Program-made: the position numbers and the translations under genes
The notes under the pieces: generated by a model
Databases searched by the model: none
Seen by the model: the letters and a program-made list of their open reading frames with translations, nothing else
Told to the model about the DNA's origin: nothing
Shown: positions 1-14,243 of the stretch, one piece after another
Layout of the letters: every line of letters starts with the position of its first letter
How positions within the stretch are numbered: position 1 is the stretch's first letter
NCBI GenBank assembly: GCA_028023455.1
Contig: JAQFVV010000013.1
Span: 14,582,258 to 14,646,257 of the forward strand
DNA length: 64,000 nucleotides
From: Epiperipatus broadwayi
Lineage: Eukaryota; Onychophora; Udeonychophora; Euonychophora; Peripatidae
Direction: 5' to 3'

Positions 1-2433
1 AAGATAAGCTAAGAGAAATGTTATCTACATTACTATGGATTTTGGATAGTTATGCATTAATGTCTTCAAGATCATTAAGCAGTCTTATGGGGCCTTTTAG
101 TTTAAGGGTATAGTTGTTTATGATAGCCTGTAGAACTTCAATGAATGTGAACCATGCCTGTTCTATTGGGAGAGTATGAATACTTATTTTGAAAAAGTAG
201 ATATATGATTCATAAATTATCACTTCTGATGCTGATAACTGGGTTACTATTACTTATTTGAAGAGAACAGAACAAACATAAATTGCTAAATATATCTGAA
301 TTATACCAATCAAAACTTGCAATGTTGCCTTTCCAACTCCAGAAAATCACCAAGAAGCTAATAATAAAGAACCTAATGAAATTAATTTTTTGCCTCTAAA
401 CTGTTTTTCAATCATCTTCCCTTATCTAGTTCACATAGACAAATAACCAGTTAAGTAAAACTTGGAAATAATCCTAAAATCAATCCACAGAGGCATTATA
501 AAAATTAAGATCATAAATAGTTCACTGGTGGTAAGCTGACTAAATTCTTTTGAGCCAAACTGTGGTAGGAATTTATCAATTTAAGCATGTATAAGTATAC
601 AAAAAGGCCATATAGAATAGAGAGTGAAAACTAAATTTGATGCAGTGCTGTTATCACAAGAGGTACAAACTAACCCAAAAATTAATGACTCTAAGAAAAT
701 TGTAAATCATTGTCAAAATAAATTAAAGATAGGATTTGGTATATGATGATCAAAAATTATAACCAGGATGCTTTATATAAATTTTTGTATACAGAACTGA
801 AGGTTTGATCATCACCATCAAAATACAATTTTAATCAAACTTATTTAATATTTGATTGAATGGTGAAATTCATTTTAAATTTAAATAATTCATATATAAA
901 CCAGGAGCATTTTTACTAATGTATCATTTAATTTAGTATAGTTTGAAAAAACGTAGATTGCAATTTTAATTATTAGATGTATTTTTTCAAAAAATTCACA
1001 TTATCTTACTTTTAAATTCACAACACCCAATATCTTAATGATGACTAAGTATTACATGCATAGGCTTGTATGGATTATTATATAAAGGCACAAATCCGTA
1101 TTTCAAGAAAAAAGGATCATATTTTTTTCACGTCTGCATTTTTTTCTCACCTGGTATTGAAATGATGTGGATAATTCTGCTGGTTTTGGTAAATTACAGG
1201 ACATTATTTTTGCAACTTGAATTTTTTAGTGTCTTTATGGTCTTTGATTGACTGACCTCTACAAATGCATGATATTTTTATTAGCCACTTATACACCTCA
1301 CAGATAAATTTTTAATGAAGAATTATTAAATGAACTAGTACCAGAAATACTTATTACAAAGATTAAACTAATAAACTACACAAGTAAGCATATATCACAG
1401 TATCTCTAGTATTAACATATATGAATTATAAAATAAACAGAGATTATTGGGTTAAACTACATAACATAATATATAAATTTTCATCGTGAAATTAAAAAAA
1501 ATATCCATTTCAAGTGTATTTAGATGGTTGGCAATACGGAGTTTAATTTAAGATCCAAACATTAGATTGTATATTAGAAAACTATTCTAACCAAATGGAT
1601 TTAACATGTTTCATTTACATTTAACACATGTATAGACTCATACACATTAGTTATAGAAATTTATTTGGGTTTGAATAAAAATACTCTTATTTTAATTTTA
1701 AATAAAAATGCTTTTATTTTGTTTATATGAATTTAATTATTTATTAAGATCAAAAAATTTAATTAAAACGTTTTCACAAAGTTAAAAAGAAAAAAAGTAT
1801 AAAATATTAAATTAAGGTTTTACATAAAATAAATAGATAATCGGAGATAAAATTTATATTATATTGTTATATTATCAGAATTAATTACTTTTAAAATGAT
1901 CTGTTTCTTTGATTTGTAATTAATCTTTGTTATACATTTTATTTTATTTCAATATTTTAATTTCTTTAATATATATATATATATATTTACAATAAGTCAG
2001 TTTAATTATGAGATTAAAAATTGTTTAGTAAAAGCTTGAATATAAATAGCAAGCAACATAACAACAGAAATTAGTTGCTCTTTCTTTTGTTTTGTCAATA
2101 GAGGATTTACTTTCCAATTAATGTATATCTGATAAAAGTATCTCTGACACCAAAAAACTTTTTATTCATTGTTAGTTTACAACTGTGAAATCCTTTTTAA
2201 TTGTTTAGAACTACCATTTTTTCCTGAAAATAAAACCTAATCAAAAAATAATCCCTAACATGATTTTTCAAGATGATAGTATAAGCTCTATCCTAAATAT
2301 AAGACCTAGTTAAGATTGTCAACCTGATGAACAGATTTATTTCACTCATAGATGTCTAAAAGTTTCAAATTTCTTCTTAATAGATGAGTATTAGATAAAT
2401 GCTTGCTTAGAGTTAGAATTTTTGAATCTGGTG
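1..2433. other. AT-rich DNA without a recognised gene
   Basis: I see no coding region, RNA gene or recognisable element here. The short open frames lack motifs, and the sequence is low-complexity AT-rich DNA with a short (TA) run near 1966-1985. Confidence 0.6.
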
Positions 2434-2484
2434 TTCTATCCTCACTGAAGAGAACCATAGCTCGAAACTGCTCTGGGGATGGAG
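2434..2484 (+). ncRNA. Hammerhead-ribozyme-like motif, copy 1
   Basis: The conserved box CTGAAGA (2445-2451) fits CUGANGA exactly, and GAAAC (2464-2468) supplies the second box. A candidate cleavage triplet CTC (2471-2473) follows after two bases. The flanks 2434-2444 and 2474-2484 pair over 11 bp, with three G-T wobbles, as helix I of a type I hammerhead. Helix II is poor (about 3 bp). Helix III would be a single C-C mismatch, where functional forms have C-G. It is therefore probably a decayed copy. The same arrangement recurs at 21.18, 59.33 and 62.63 kb, which argues against chance. Catalysis is not shown. Confidence 0.5.
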
Positions 2485-3074
2485 ACAATCATAGAAAAAG
2501 ATTTGAATGCTTTATTTTATGGCATTTATCATATAAAATAAATAAATAAATAAAAAATAATAAGAATAAAATAAGTTTGTTTATTATATATACATATTAC
2601 AACTAGCATAAGAAAAGAAAAAAAACATTTCAAATTAAAGTAATGAATGTATAAATAAATATAAATGTAGAATTTTGTATTTAAGTAAATATTACTCAAA
2701 ATTATTTTGCAGTCAGACTCAGTAACTAATTATTTTAATAAACTTGCAAACACAATTTTACTTTTCATTTATTAATGTGCTTTCATTCAGTGCGTTATGA
2801 GAATTTCTCTTTCATCTGATGTCCAACTACATATATTGTAAATAAATCAACCTTTAAATATAAAGAGGCTAAAACTTATTACTAGTGGGTGGTCTTAGTT
2901 GATAAATCAATCAAGCCAGCTTAACGTTTCATATATTATTTTAAATTAAATATTTTTAATTTCAACAACACATAAATAACTTTTATCTCATATAATAAGT
3001 TCTATGATATGATTATAATCCTAAACATAATATATCCAACAGTAGTAAAAGTTACTTATGTGCTGTTGAAATTG

Positions 3075-3180
3075 GTAATATTAAATAAATGTAGATGTTT
3101 GTACTTAGATAAATGTAGATTTTTGTATTTTAATAAATATAGATTTTTATGCTTGAATATATGTATATGTTTATACATGA
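3075..3180. repeat. Short degenerate minisatellite, unit about 28-30 bp
   Basis: About four imperfect units of the form (a)ataaatgtagatttttgta follow each other. A single related unit lies near 2650-2690. The open frame across it is a by-product of the repeat. Confidence 0.55.
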
Positions 3181-4665
3181 GAAATATAAAACAATCCTTG
3201 AAAATAAGCATTAAGCTGTCTTTTGGAACAAAAATTAATATAAGACCAGGTCTTATTTTCAGGGAAATATGGTAGCTTGACAGAATGTTAGCTCTTAAAG
3301 TAGCTAAATTAAGTTAGACATGTGCCAACATATAAAATTCCCTACAACTATCAACAATGAGTATTTCAAATATCTGGAAAACTATTCATGACCAAATAAA
3401 TAGTTCAAACATATGTGGGAACCTGATTATAACTGAATGTTTAATTTCAGCAGTGGAAAAATCATGATCTTGCAATACCAACTTAAACTTTGAATTTCAG
3501 AACATAACTTTTTAAAATTAAATTTTAAAAATGTACATAAAAAAAATATTCTCATAATCACTAGTGGACTTTGCTGACTGCTGCATAAAGTTGAATCCAA
3601 GGTATGGTCGCTTATGAACTTGATTGAAATTCTAAAATAAACTTTCTTTTATCTATACATTTCTATTATTATCTATTTTACCATCAATTTCTTAATATAT
3701 TTTTATTATTTATTTTTAAATTAATAAATATTGTGTAAATTAAAGTTAAGTATTTCTATTGTAATGTATAATTATAATTCTTGTTATAAAAGTTTTAAAA
3801 ACAAAAAAAAGCAATTTGTGAAGGCTAAACTTGATATCTAATTGTTTATTTTAAATATTTAATCAGAATCAATAGTTTGATTTGCACAAAATCTCCTAAT
3901 ACTTATTTAAATCATTAGAGAGGAATCTCATTTATGTAAAACCATATAAAATAAATCAGAACAGATATGTCTTTAAAAATTATTATTCAAATTAATATCT
4001 CTAAATGTTATCAGATTTTAAATATTTTATTAGGATTAATTATTTAAATATTTTTTATAAAAGAAAAAGGAGGTGAGGTAAAGAATGTTAATAGATTTAT
4101 AAACAGCCTGTTAAAGCTGACACTGGAATGTGCTTTTATTTTATTGATTTATTAAAGTAATCCTGGCTTATTAATAAAGTTTTAAACATATTTTAGTTTT
4201 ATTATTTATATATATATGTTGAAATAAATGTTTTCATGGACTGTTATTATAATAAAGAATCAAAACAAAGAGATTATATTCATGTAAACAGAGATAATTT
4301 TTGCCTTTTGATATTGTCAGGAAACTAAATTATTACTAAATGACAATATCTCTCAGCTAAACAAGTTATTTTGTTTATTCTCAGAGAGATTGTTAATTAC
4401 TGTAATTGATAGATTTCTGACAACATAAAGATCCACACATCTGTTCTTTATATTTTGGTGTAGAATTTTTCTAGAATTAATTATTAGCATGGCCATGTTT
4501 TAGATGTATTTCAAATATTTAAAAATTGATATTTTATTAAATTTTGTGATGATGAACCTCTAGCAACTTTAATGAATGCAAATAGCTAGGGGTATTTAAA
4601 ACATGTAATATGGATCCATGTGCTTGATTTGAGTCTGTATAAGTATTGCCTACTAGATAAAATTC

Positions 4666-4668
<3 letters not shown>

Positions 4669-4722
<54 letters not shown>
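4669..4722. repeat. (AT)27 microsatellite
   Basis: An uninterrupted 54-bp run of alternating A and T. Confidence 0.95.
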
Positions 4723-4724
<2 letters not shown>

Positions 4725-5122
4725 AACTTGGCTTTAACTGTTATAACCAACTGATTTATTAATTAAGTAACTGATATTATTAATTTACTATTGTTGGTCT
4801 GTGGTGATATTCAGAAAGATATTAGAAATATCATATAAATGCATATGTGATCTAAGATTTAGAATTATGCTCCATTAATTAAGATAATTTATATATAAAC
4901 ATATTAAATAGCTGTTAGTTAAATTATCCTAATTAGCTATAAAATGCACCAAAAAATCATTATAATATATGATTTTTAATATAACCTAATACATTTATAA
5001 TAAATTTCTGTTATTTCCTTCATTTTTGTACAGTCTCTTTTATTTGTCATTATTGTTATTGTACCATCATATGCTATGACAACTGAATATGTCAAGGAGT
5101 CTCTAGATCACCATATCTTAGT

Positions 5123-5200
5123 GGAATATAAATTGTTAGTAGTGATTGATGGTTTTGTAGGAATATAAATTTCTAGTAGTGGTTGAGGGCTTTGTAGGAA
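5123..5200. repeat. Tandem duplication of about 37-40 bp
   Basis: Two adjacent units begin gaatataaat and end ttgtag, with a few substitutions between them. Confidence 0.55.
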
Positions 5201-7381
5201 TTTATGATTAGATGTCCTCACTGGTAAATTATAAGATTTCTATATAAGTCTCAGTGTTTAAATACCCAATGAACGATGATGCTTTAATGTAAAAAAAAAT
5301 GTAGATGGGAAAAGATAGTGCCACTTTCTATTAATGAATATTGGCCATACTTGTAGGCTCATGTGTGACTGTTAAAATATATATAATTAATTTATTATCT
5401 ACTTCTAATTTAAAATTTTTAAATTTATTTTTGCGTTCCCCTCGATAAGATCTATAGCTCAATTTCAGAAGCTGTGCTACAGAGATATGGCTTTAAAGAA
5501 AAATGTTTTAAAAACAATTGGAAATCCAAGTTAGAAGCATAGATATGTTTACAAGGCAGGCGTGAGAAGCAAAATATACTTAGTATATAATGCAAAGGTC
5601 TATAGATAGTAAGGCTAAGAGAATTAGAAGTAAGAAGCTGGTAGATAACAATAAAAAAGAGGCAATATTTACTTTTTATAAGAGCAAATGATAGGAAATA
5701 ATAAAAAGTTCCTGACAATGTTAACAGTAGAACTTGTCTTTGGGCATATGATTGATAATAATTATAAATAAAAAGATACTTTTAAAAATTAACTATTAAA
5801 AAATAATTTTATTTAGAATTTAATTTGTTTGTATATAGACAAAATTCAAATAATACTGAAAACTCTGGATTTTTTAATCATCAATTTTGTATATAGTTGC
5901 AATTAATTTCTTAATTATTAATATTTTTTATTTAATTCAACATGGCATATTAACGTTAATGAACAACTGATTAAAAATAATGGATAAATGAAAATTGGAG
6001 TCAATTTTGATAAATGACATTTATTACTATTTTATTTTGAGTACATTAGTGATCATTAGTGACGTAATAGTACGCTACGACGTCCAAACGATAGCGATTT
6101 TTCACTAATTTCCAACTAGACAACCATCTAAAAAAAAAAGAATAAGAGTAAAATCATAAAGCATAATATATATATATATTTATTTAGTTGTTAACAGAAA
6201 AAAAGCACTATATCACTCTTTTACTTGAATGATCAAATGTGAGATTGTTAAGTGATACATTGTATAAAAAGTTTTTTTTTTTTTTTAATTAATTTTTTTT
6301 TTTAAAAAATTACATAAAAGATAAGGATGAACCTTAGATTAGATGCTTCTATATATGAAATATCATTGCATCATACTAACATTCCTGTTGTTTTATATGA
6401 GCATCATGATGTATTTATCTGACTCAAATTATTTTTGAACTTAGATACTATATTATTACTGATCAATAATTGAATTAGTAACTATTTACAGAAAAAAAAA
6501 TCTAAACTTTCTCAGGAAAATTCTATAATTATTTGAAGAAAAAATCCAATCATCAGAATAAATTTGAACCTTCAATCATAAGAATAGGAGGCAACACAGA
6601 GCTTTTTATATGTAATTTTATTTATTTAATTAATTTCAATTTTAAAAACCACCCATTGTTTGTTATGGGGACAATGTTTAGAAAAATCAAGCAATCCTCT
6701 AACACTAAAGTATCAGTCAGAGATTAATAGATCATTTAAATTTATCAGTTTTTTTTTTCATTGTCCTCTATTGGTAATTGATGTGGAAACTTTTTATTTC
6801 ACAGAAAGGCACTATTATCTTGAAGCTAATTTCTCAGAGTATGTTTATATGGTACATGTTAATAAAATGAAGTTGAAAGTTAGAAGAGTTGCATTTATAT
6901 AATTAGAGTAATTAAAGTTTTATTGCAATCATTTAATCACCTTTCAGAATATCTGACAAAAGATATCTTTCAAAATTTTAAATGATGTTTAGGATATAGA
7001 TAAAACAATCTTAAATAGATGATTGTTGGCAAAAGCCTTACTAGCATTCTTCCAGTATAAAAACAATGAAAAAAATTTGGTGTGTTTTTGTTGTTGTAGC
7101 TATTGTTTTTTTCCTAATAATTAATTAATAATAAATGGCTACCTGAGATAGATTTAAATTGGTTATTCAAACAAATTCTAAATGATTTTGAAAACTATTA
7201 TTAAAAATGAATTTGAGATGTGCTAAATTGGCTTTATTGCTTAAATTGTGATTTTAAATTAATATTACTTAATACTATCCTATATCTGGAAACCTGGATC
7301 CCTGAAATACATAATCAAATAAAAAAAATTCAATATACATATCTTTGCTACTTCATTTTATTTGTAAATTTCATATATCTT

Positions 7382-7943
7382 TAAAATATTAAAGATTTTA
7401 AGACTTCTCATTCGATAATTTAATATACAAAATTAACAAAATGTATGACACACTTGAATGAGAAGCTATAAAGATACACAGAAATTATTACACACTTAAA
7501 TTTCTTGCATTCAGACAAGAATGTTAGACGCTGTTCCAATGTTTTGACTGAAATATGAATTTTTATCAACAAAGACTCACATTACGATTTGGCATTTCAG
7601 TCAAAACATTGGAACAGCGTCTAACATTCTTGTCTGAATGCAAGAAATTTAAGCATGTAATAATTTCTGTGTATCTTTATAGCTTCTCATTCAAGTGTGT
7701 CATATGCTTTGTTAATTTTGTATATTAAATTATCGAATGAGAAGTCTTACAATCTTTAATATTTTACAAATATGAATTTTTATCAACAAAGACTCACATT
7801 ACGATTTGGCATTTCAGTCAAAACATTGGAACAGCATCTAACATTCTTGTCTGAATGCAAGAAATTTAAGCGTGTAATAATTTCTGTGTATCTTTATAGC
7901 TTCTCATTCAAGTGTGTCATATGCTTTGTTAATTTTGTATATA
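7382..7943. repeat. Hairpin plus tandem copy of a roughly 175-bp repeat
   Basis: Segment 7382-7554 is the near-perfect reverse complement of 7594-7766, with a 39-bp spacer. The unit then starts again in direct orientation: 7551-7767 repeats at 7768-7943 with a period of 217 bp, and the last copy is cut off in a (TA) run. A 74-codon open frame at 7772-7996 is only the repeat read through. I do not recognise the family. Head-to-head plus tandem copies resemble those left by Penelope-like retroelements elsewhere in this window. Confidence 0.8.
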
Positions 7944-8679
7944 TATATATATCTTTAAAACAATTGCATGCTGCTAAAAACATGTACTACATGTGAATAA
8001 TAACTGTTAATTTTAATATATCATTGTACATACATTCATTCTACAAGTTGAATGAATAAATAATCATACTGTTTAATTGCTTGGGAGGTTGTATGACATT
8101 CATGCAACCTAGAGTCACATTAAGTTTTAACAATCCATTCAATTTGTTAGAATTAAATTCTTTATATGGCTCAGCTAAAAATCAGTTCTGAAATGTTTAG
8201 TTATTAGCCCACCAAACTGCTATTATACTAATCCACATAAGGCATTCATTTATTCTGTATGCTTATTTTTATACAGCCAAAATATAAAAAATTATTATAT
8301 TTCTCATCCTTTATATGAGGTGTAACATTGACTTAAAGTCAACATAAGTATGACAATAATATTGGCATCAACAAGGACTATGAGCATTTCATCCTCAGAT
8401 TTTCAATGAAATGGATAGCTGAAGAGTTGGAGAGTGGAGAAGATTAAAGCTTGTCCATTAAAATTTTTAAAACTTGCAATCTTAATATAAACTGAGCACT
8501 GATTTTATATATGGAAGATGGTGATCTGGACCAACTTATGAGTGATGGTTCAGCATGAAATACATATATTAGGAATTATTTATCTTTTTCACACGTAAGT
8601 GGTCATACATATCAATTGTATAAGATGGACTGGATAGATTTAAGGAGCTTAAAAGTCTGTATTCAATTTCCTTATATAT
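7944..8679. other. AT-rich DNA without a recognised gene
   Basis: Nothing coding or structural is recognised in this stretch. Confidence 0.5.
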
Positions 8680-9467
8680 TGTACCAGTTCATTCTAACCC
8701 TGTTAAGATTGACATGCACACATACTGAACATGAAAAATATGGTGATACCAGGATAAGGAGCAATGCCAATTTAATGATGAAGTATGTTCATAATTCATT
8801 TAATTGGATTGTTATAAAAAGAAATCAATTTTAAACCCTTTTATGATCAAAATCACATGGTCACAGGAATGAATATTGAAGTATTGGCTCCCACATATCT
8901 TTCAAAGATTGAATTTAAATACAACCGCTCACTCCAGAAAAAGAAAAAAAAAGAAATCCCCTCCTGAAAGGATATGCAAGACCAATGATTACATAAAATG
9001 GAAAAACTAATAAGAATAAATATCCAAATGACCAGAGATTTATATACCAATAAATTAGTATCTCATATGCTTAGTTCAGAATTCTCTTTATCTCAGTTAA
9101 AGAAGTATAGATCAAAAATCTCACTTAATTACACAACTCATTGTGTTGCTAGAGAAAAAGAACAAACAAAATATCAAAAGCAGTAATGCAGCTTTAAAGT
9201 CATTAAATAAATATTTATTTACTCCTATAACCCCTCACCATTTACAATTAAATATATAAAAAAGAAAAAATATATAAATAATAATAATAACCCCAAATGC
9301 ATGAACATTGTAATATAACAGAGTTCTTTACATAAAAGAAATATTGTTTCGAAAATAGAAATCGTATCAGTTAGGGAGAGAGTGGTCTGAGAAATTATAA
9401 CCCTGCACACTTTAGGTGTTATAATCTATCATACAATACAAACAATAACTACTACATTAAACATGAT
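8680..9467. mobile_element. Unknown interspersed repeat A, copy 1
   Basis: About 790 bp are repeated in the same orientation at 10,393-11,225. The copies share long identical stretches from tgtaccagttcat to catgatttata and differ by scattered substitutions and small indels, so they are diverged rather than a recent duplication. Neither has an intact reading frame, terminal inverted repeat or tRNA-like promoter that I can see. Both end in a (TA)-rich run. Confidence 0.75.
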
Positions 9468-9485
9468 TTATATATATATATATGT

Positions 9486-9515
<30 letters not shown>
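9468..9515. repeat. Compound (TA)n(TG)n microsatellite
   Basis: A (TA)8 run passes into a (GT) run of about 32 bp. It separates repeat A copy 1 from repeat B copy 1. Confidence 0.9.
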
Positions 9516-9516
<1 letters not shown>

Positions 9517-10118
9517 AAAACTATACATAGCATACCAATATCAATATTAAATTAATGAAATAAATGGTACCCTATAAAATCTTTAGGCTTCATCTGATTC
9601 TGGGCTCTTTAAGTAGATTATTCATTCATTCATCAGGGTAGTGGGAACTGCATTTAAACACAGCATTCATTCGGAGATCTTCATCAACATCTTGCTGTTA
9701 GATATGGGAGACCATATCTTGATGGCAGGAATGGAGCTGGATGAATGCACTGGATGGGGTTTCTACCCCATAACCACTTCACTGATGGATATATAAGTGT
9801 GCTTCTTTTTTAAGTTTAATCCAATTTATTCTCAGCTATGACAGTATTAATCAAATGCTTATTTCCATGGGTCACTGTGATAACTCAAGCAGAATATTCC
9901 AATTGTCTGTATATATATACTTCCTTCCTTTCTTTTTCATTGTGGGGAATTAGATCCTCATTGACTTGTTGTTTGATGCTAGCCTAGATAAACTATATCT
10001 TGAGTGGTTGGTGATCATTCATTATTTGATGCCTATGCTATGGCATAGCTATCTTTCTGCTATGCAAGTTCTTCCACCCTGGTATCTACACTAGTAGTAT
10101 GATTTTTTTAGACTCCAT
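9516..10118. mobile_element. Unknown interspersed repeat B, copy 1
   Basis: This roughly 600-bp block, from gaaaactata to tagactccat, recurs in direct orientation at 15,433-16,000. The sequence between the two repeat A copies consists largely of this block. Reading frames are interrupted in both copies. I cannot assign a family. The clear shared boundaries indicate a mobile or segmentally copied unit. Confidence 0.75.
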
Positions 10119-10392
10119 TGTGTGCTATGTTTCAATTACTCTACTAAAAAAAAAAATCTATTTTCTGATATCGCTTTTTTCTCTTTTAACTTACTCCCAA
10201 AGTTTGCCACCCATTTTTATATCTATATGTAGTCTACATGTATATACTGCCATTTATTTCTCTCTCTAACAATTGTCTTATTTAACTTTTAACATTTGCT
10301 AAACTTTTTGTCCCCTCCCTCTTTTCTCTTTTTTGACTCAGATTTTGTGTTTTTTTTATTTCTTGATTACATATTTTTGGCCATTTTCTCTC

Positions 10393-11225
10393 TGTACCAG
10401 TTCATCCTAACTCTGTTAAGATTGACATGTGCACATACTGAACATGAAAAATATGATGGCACATCAGGATAAGGAGCAATGCCAATTTAATGATGGAATA
10501 TGTCCATAATTCATTTAATTGAATTGTTATAAAAAGGAAATCAACCCAAGCTGGTCAATTTTAAACCCTTTTATGATCAAAATTGCACTGTGATAGGAAC
10601 AGATAAAAAAGTATTGGCTCCCACATACCTTTTAAAGATTGAATTTAAATACAATCCCTTGTGTCACTCCGAGAAAGAGAAAAAAAAAGAAATCTCCCAA
10701 AAGAATATGCAAGACCAATGATTACATAAAATGGAAAAACTAATAAGAGTAAATGTCTGAATGACCAGAGATTTATATACTAATAAATTAGTATCCCGTA
10801 TGCTTAACTCAGCATTTTCTTTACTTTAGTTAAATAAATATGGATCAAAAACTCGTTTAATTACATAACTCATTGTGTTGTTAGAAAAAAAGAACAAACA
10901 AAATATCAAAAGCAGTAATGCAGCTTTAAAGTCGTTAAATAAATATTTATTTACTCCTATAACTCCTCACTATTTACAATTAAATATAGAAAAGAAAATA
11001 TATATATATAATAATAATAACCCCAAATGCATGAATATTGTAATATAATAAAGTTCTTTACATAAAAGAAGTATTGGTTTTGAAAATAGAAACTGTATCA
11101 GTTGGGGAGAGAGTCATCTGAAAAATTATAACCCTGCACATTAATATTTTAGGTGTTATAATCTATCATATAATACAAACAATAACTACTACATTAAACA
11201 TGATTTATATTATATATATATATAT
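10393..11225. mobile_element. Unknown interspersed repeat A, copy 2
   Basis: Second copy of the 8,680-9,467 repeat in the same orientation. It ends in a (TA) run before a richer-GC block at 11.23 kb. See copy 1 for what is shared. Confidence 0.75.
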
Positions 11226-13350
11226 TGTAGCAGTCAAGTTTGTACATTCGCGTAACAGAATTCAGAATCCAAGCAAAAGAGACGGAAGCTGACCAGATTA
11301 TGACTGTGACATCCTAAGTCCAACCACACTTCAACTCGTAAGCCAGGATTCCAAGACTCAACACCCTGCGAATGACCACCTTGAAATTACACATAGTATA
11401 CCTCTTTCCACATGGCCGATATAGGTCACGGAGACGCAATAAGACTCTGATAATTAAAAGAAAGGTTCTTAATTGCCTAAAATATATCACTCAATTTAAC
11501 TTAATGCATAGTTTTCATATATATAGACTATAAATAATAATTAGAATTGGACAGAGAACGAAATACATTAAACTAATTAGACATTTATTTACAATTCTTC
11601 TATCCATATTTCATTTATTTACAATAGCATTTCAGCATAGAATATACACAAACATTGGGTAATTCAAAATAGCTTTATATAAATAATCATTAAATTTTCA
11701 TAGATGGGTTTGACATGTGCCAATCTTATGAATTACTTTACAATTAATACATAATCAATCACTACGTTATGTCTATAAATCTCGATAAACCAATCTTATT
11801 AAATTTGTGGCTGTTATATAAATAATTATATTGAACTTTGATTATGAATTCATTTACTAAAATATACAATATGACTTAATAACGAGTGCATAAACCAGCT
11901 CAAGTAACAATCGATCGAATATGGCTTTCAAGAGAAAATTTCAGAATGCTGAAAGCATTATGTTAAGGTGGGAGAGTTGGCTGAAATAAGATTTTACCAA
12001 TGCGCTATGGCACAGGTAAACAATAATAGGTAAAGTCGCTCTGCGGATGGATGAAATAACTTCAGGGTTCGCCGGTACCCTGTAACCGATTGCAATGCTG
12101 CGTAAAAAGAACATTGTGTTCAGGAAAGGTAGGATCTTATGTGCTAACCTGGCCTTGGCTCAGGCTTCACTACTGCTCTACCCTGTAAAAGAAGATGTGC
12201 TGACAACACCGTGGCTCCATCTTGATGTACGTATCATACGTATAGCAGCAAAACGAGAATAATTTTATAAAATAATATATCACATCCGCCAAGCAAAGAA
12301 TAGTATATTTCATACTATGAAATACGAGACAATAGCATATTAGCTCTATCAAATTGGGACCAACTCTTGTGTAGCCTCATAATAAATGTCTATGCTACTA
12401 AAGGGAATATTAACACATCTGTACTTTGACATGCTCAATCTATAAGGTTACTTATAGATAATAAATACTTTAAGGAGGGGAAGTATATTTCTATGGACTT
12501 AAGAACTTAAATGACAAATATACTTATACATACGATCAAGGCTAAATTTAATTCTTAATAAAACTATAAAGTTAAGTTTTTAAATGGTTGATTTTAAAAG
12601 AGCCACATTCACCTATTAAATCATTTAAATAATAAAAAAAATAGGATTTCGAAACAGCGCAGAAAGTTGATGCTATAAACAAATTACGCGAAGATTTTCA
12701 AATAATATCTTCTTAAAAATATGAAATTAAGTGCCCATTGTTTCGAAATATTGGCATATAAAATATAATAAGCATTTAAAATAAGCAAAGAAATATAGAC
12801 ACAACCGCAGTGATATAACTTTAAATTAGACACTTATAATTTACTTTAAATGAAAGGAAAATATAAAAATAGTCAGATTATTTAAACTTTAACATTAAAT
12901 TTTGATAGCAATTGACATATTTAAAATATTAAATGGATTTGAGTTTTGGTTACATTTAGTTTTATAATTATTTTAAAAGAGAGTTAGCTAACTTATATAG
13001 ATATATTTACACATTTTCACAGAGCTCTGCGGTTTAAAAAATAAAATGGTACCGGTATTATTTATCTGGACTGCAAGTTCTTGGCTGTTGGTTTGGTGAG
13101 TTTGACTGGGTGGCTGGTGGCATCATCTTTCCATTATGTTAGGCTTGTCTTTTCTATCAGCATGATGGTGGTTCAGGCATTGCAATAAAAGAAACCCCCA
13201 TTCTCCATGCAGAGTCACACAAACAAAATGCCCGCTTTTAGCCGGACATATTAAATATTAACAATCGTGAAGACTGGCTGCAATTCTCTCTAAAAATATG
13301 GCTGTCCTTCCCTTGTTAAAAATACAGAGTATTTATATCTTTTCCTTATC
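11226..13350. other. Block of less AT-rich DNA, possibly a decayed element
   Basis: The stretches 11,226-11,460, 11,925-12,250 and 13,020-13,350 are noticeably richer in GC than their surroundings and sit directly after the end of repeat A. No reading frame longer than about 60 codons or recognisable motif is present. An old LTR or other transposon remnant would fit, but there are no terminal repeats I can support. Confidence 0.3.
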
Positions 13351-14243
13351 GGAATCTATCGCCTCAAGACTCACTAAATGCAAAAATTTAATTAAATATT
13401 TTTCAATTTATAATCCAGATTTTGACAGTCTTAGATAACTTATGTTAGAAACATTCCATAAGCTATTATTATAATTAAGATTTTTCATTGCAAACAACTG
13501 TCCAATTTAGATTTTAAAATAACTTAATCTTATCAAAGGAGATTTGGTACTCATCTTTTAGCTAAAGGCACCACTCTATGTCGCGGTTTTCATGCCAAAA
13601 CACATTAAAATGCTGTTTCCGTGGCTGACATGTTCAAAGCCACATTTTCAATAGTACAACTTTTTTGTTGTGCTACAGAATGCAGGCCGCTATGTCGCAT
13701 TGCAGTACAGCATGTATGTTGCATGGAAGCAAATACATTTTCCAAATTCGCACAATTTATAAAGTAATTACGGCTTGATGAGAGAGTTTGTATTTGAATT
13801 GTATTGAAATGCTGTTTGCATTGGATTTTTTTTTATTTTAAACTATTGAAATGTTCAGATTTTTTAAAACAATAATTATAAGACTTTTTACAACGTAGTA
13901 TATTGAACTTTTATTTGGGAAAATGTTAAATATCTTTTTTTTTATTGAGTTGCAATTAGGTAACATACTGTTATTAACATTCCACGAGACAAAGAAGATT
14001 CTACCGTCTGTATATTTTTGAAGTAAAAAAGAGCGGTACGAAAAAAATATCCAGTAAGAAAAGTTCAAATATACATGTTTTTTTGTAAATTTAATAAAAA
14101 GCAAATATTATAAACATGTTTAATAAGTAAAAAAGACATTTGTATGTGTTTGTTGTTGTTTAAAAAAGTTTGAGTTTCTTTCTTCTGTCCGAGTATGGTT
14201 ATGATTTTGAATTTTTTTATTTTAGCAGTACAAACAAACAGAA
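13351..14243. other. AT-rich DNA without a recognised gene
   Basis: An 88-codon minus-strand open frame (13,838-14,104) has low-complexity composition and no motif. I see nothing else in it. Confidence 0.45.

Larger units (their letters stand above)
2485..7381. other. AT-rich intergenic or intronic DNA
   Basis: No gene is recognised apart from the simple repeats listed separately. Small open frames at 3009-3275, 5452-5718 (minus) and 6533-6902 are composed of low-complexity residues and have no motif. Confidence 0.5.

Noticed and set aside
3009-3275. 88-codon open frame
   Set aside because: Produced by a short minisatellite; residues repeat with the unit.
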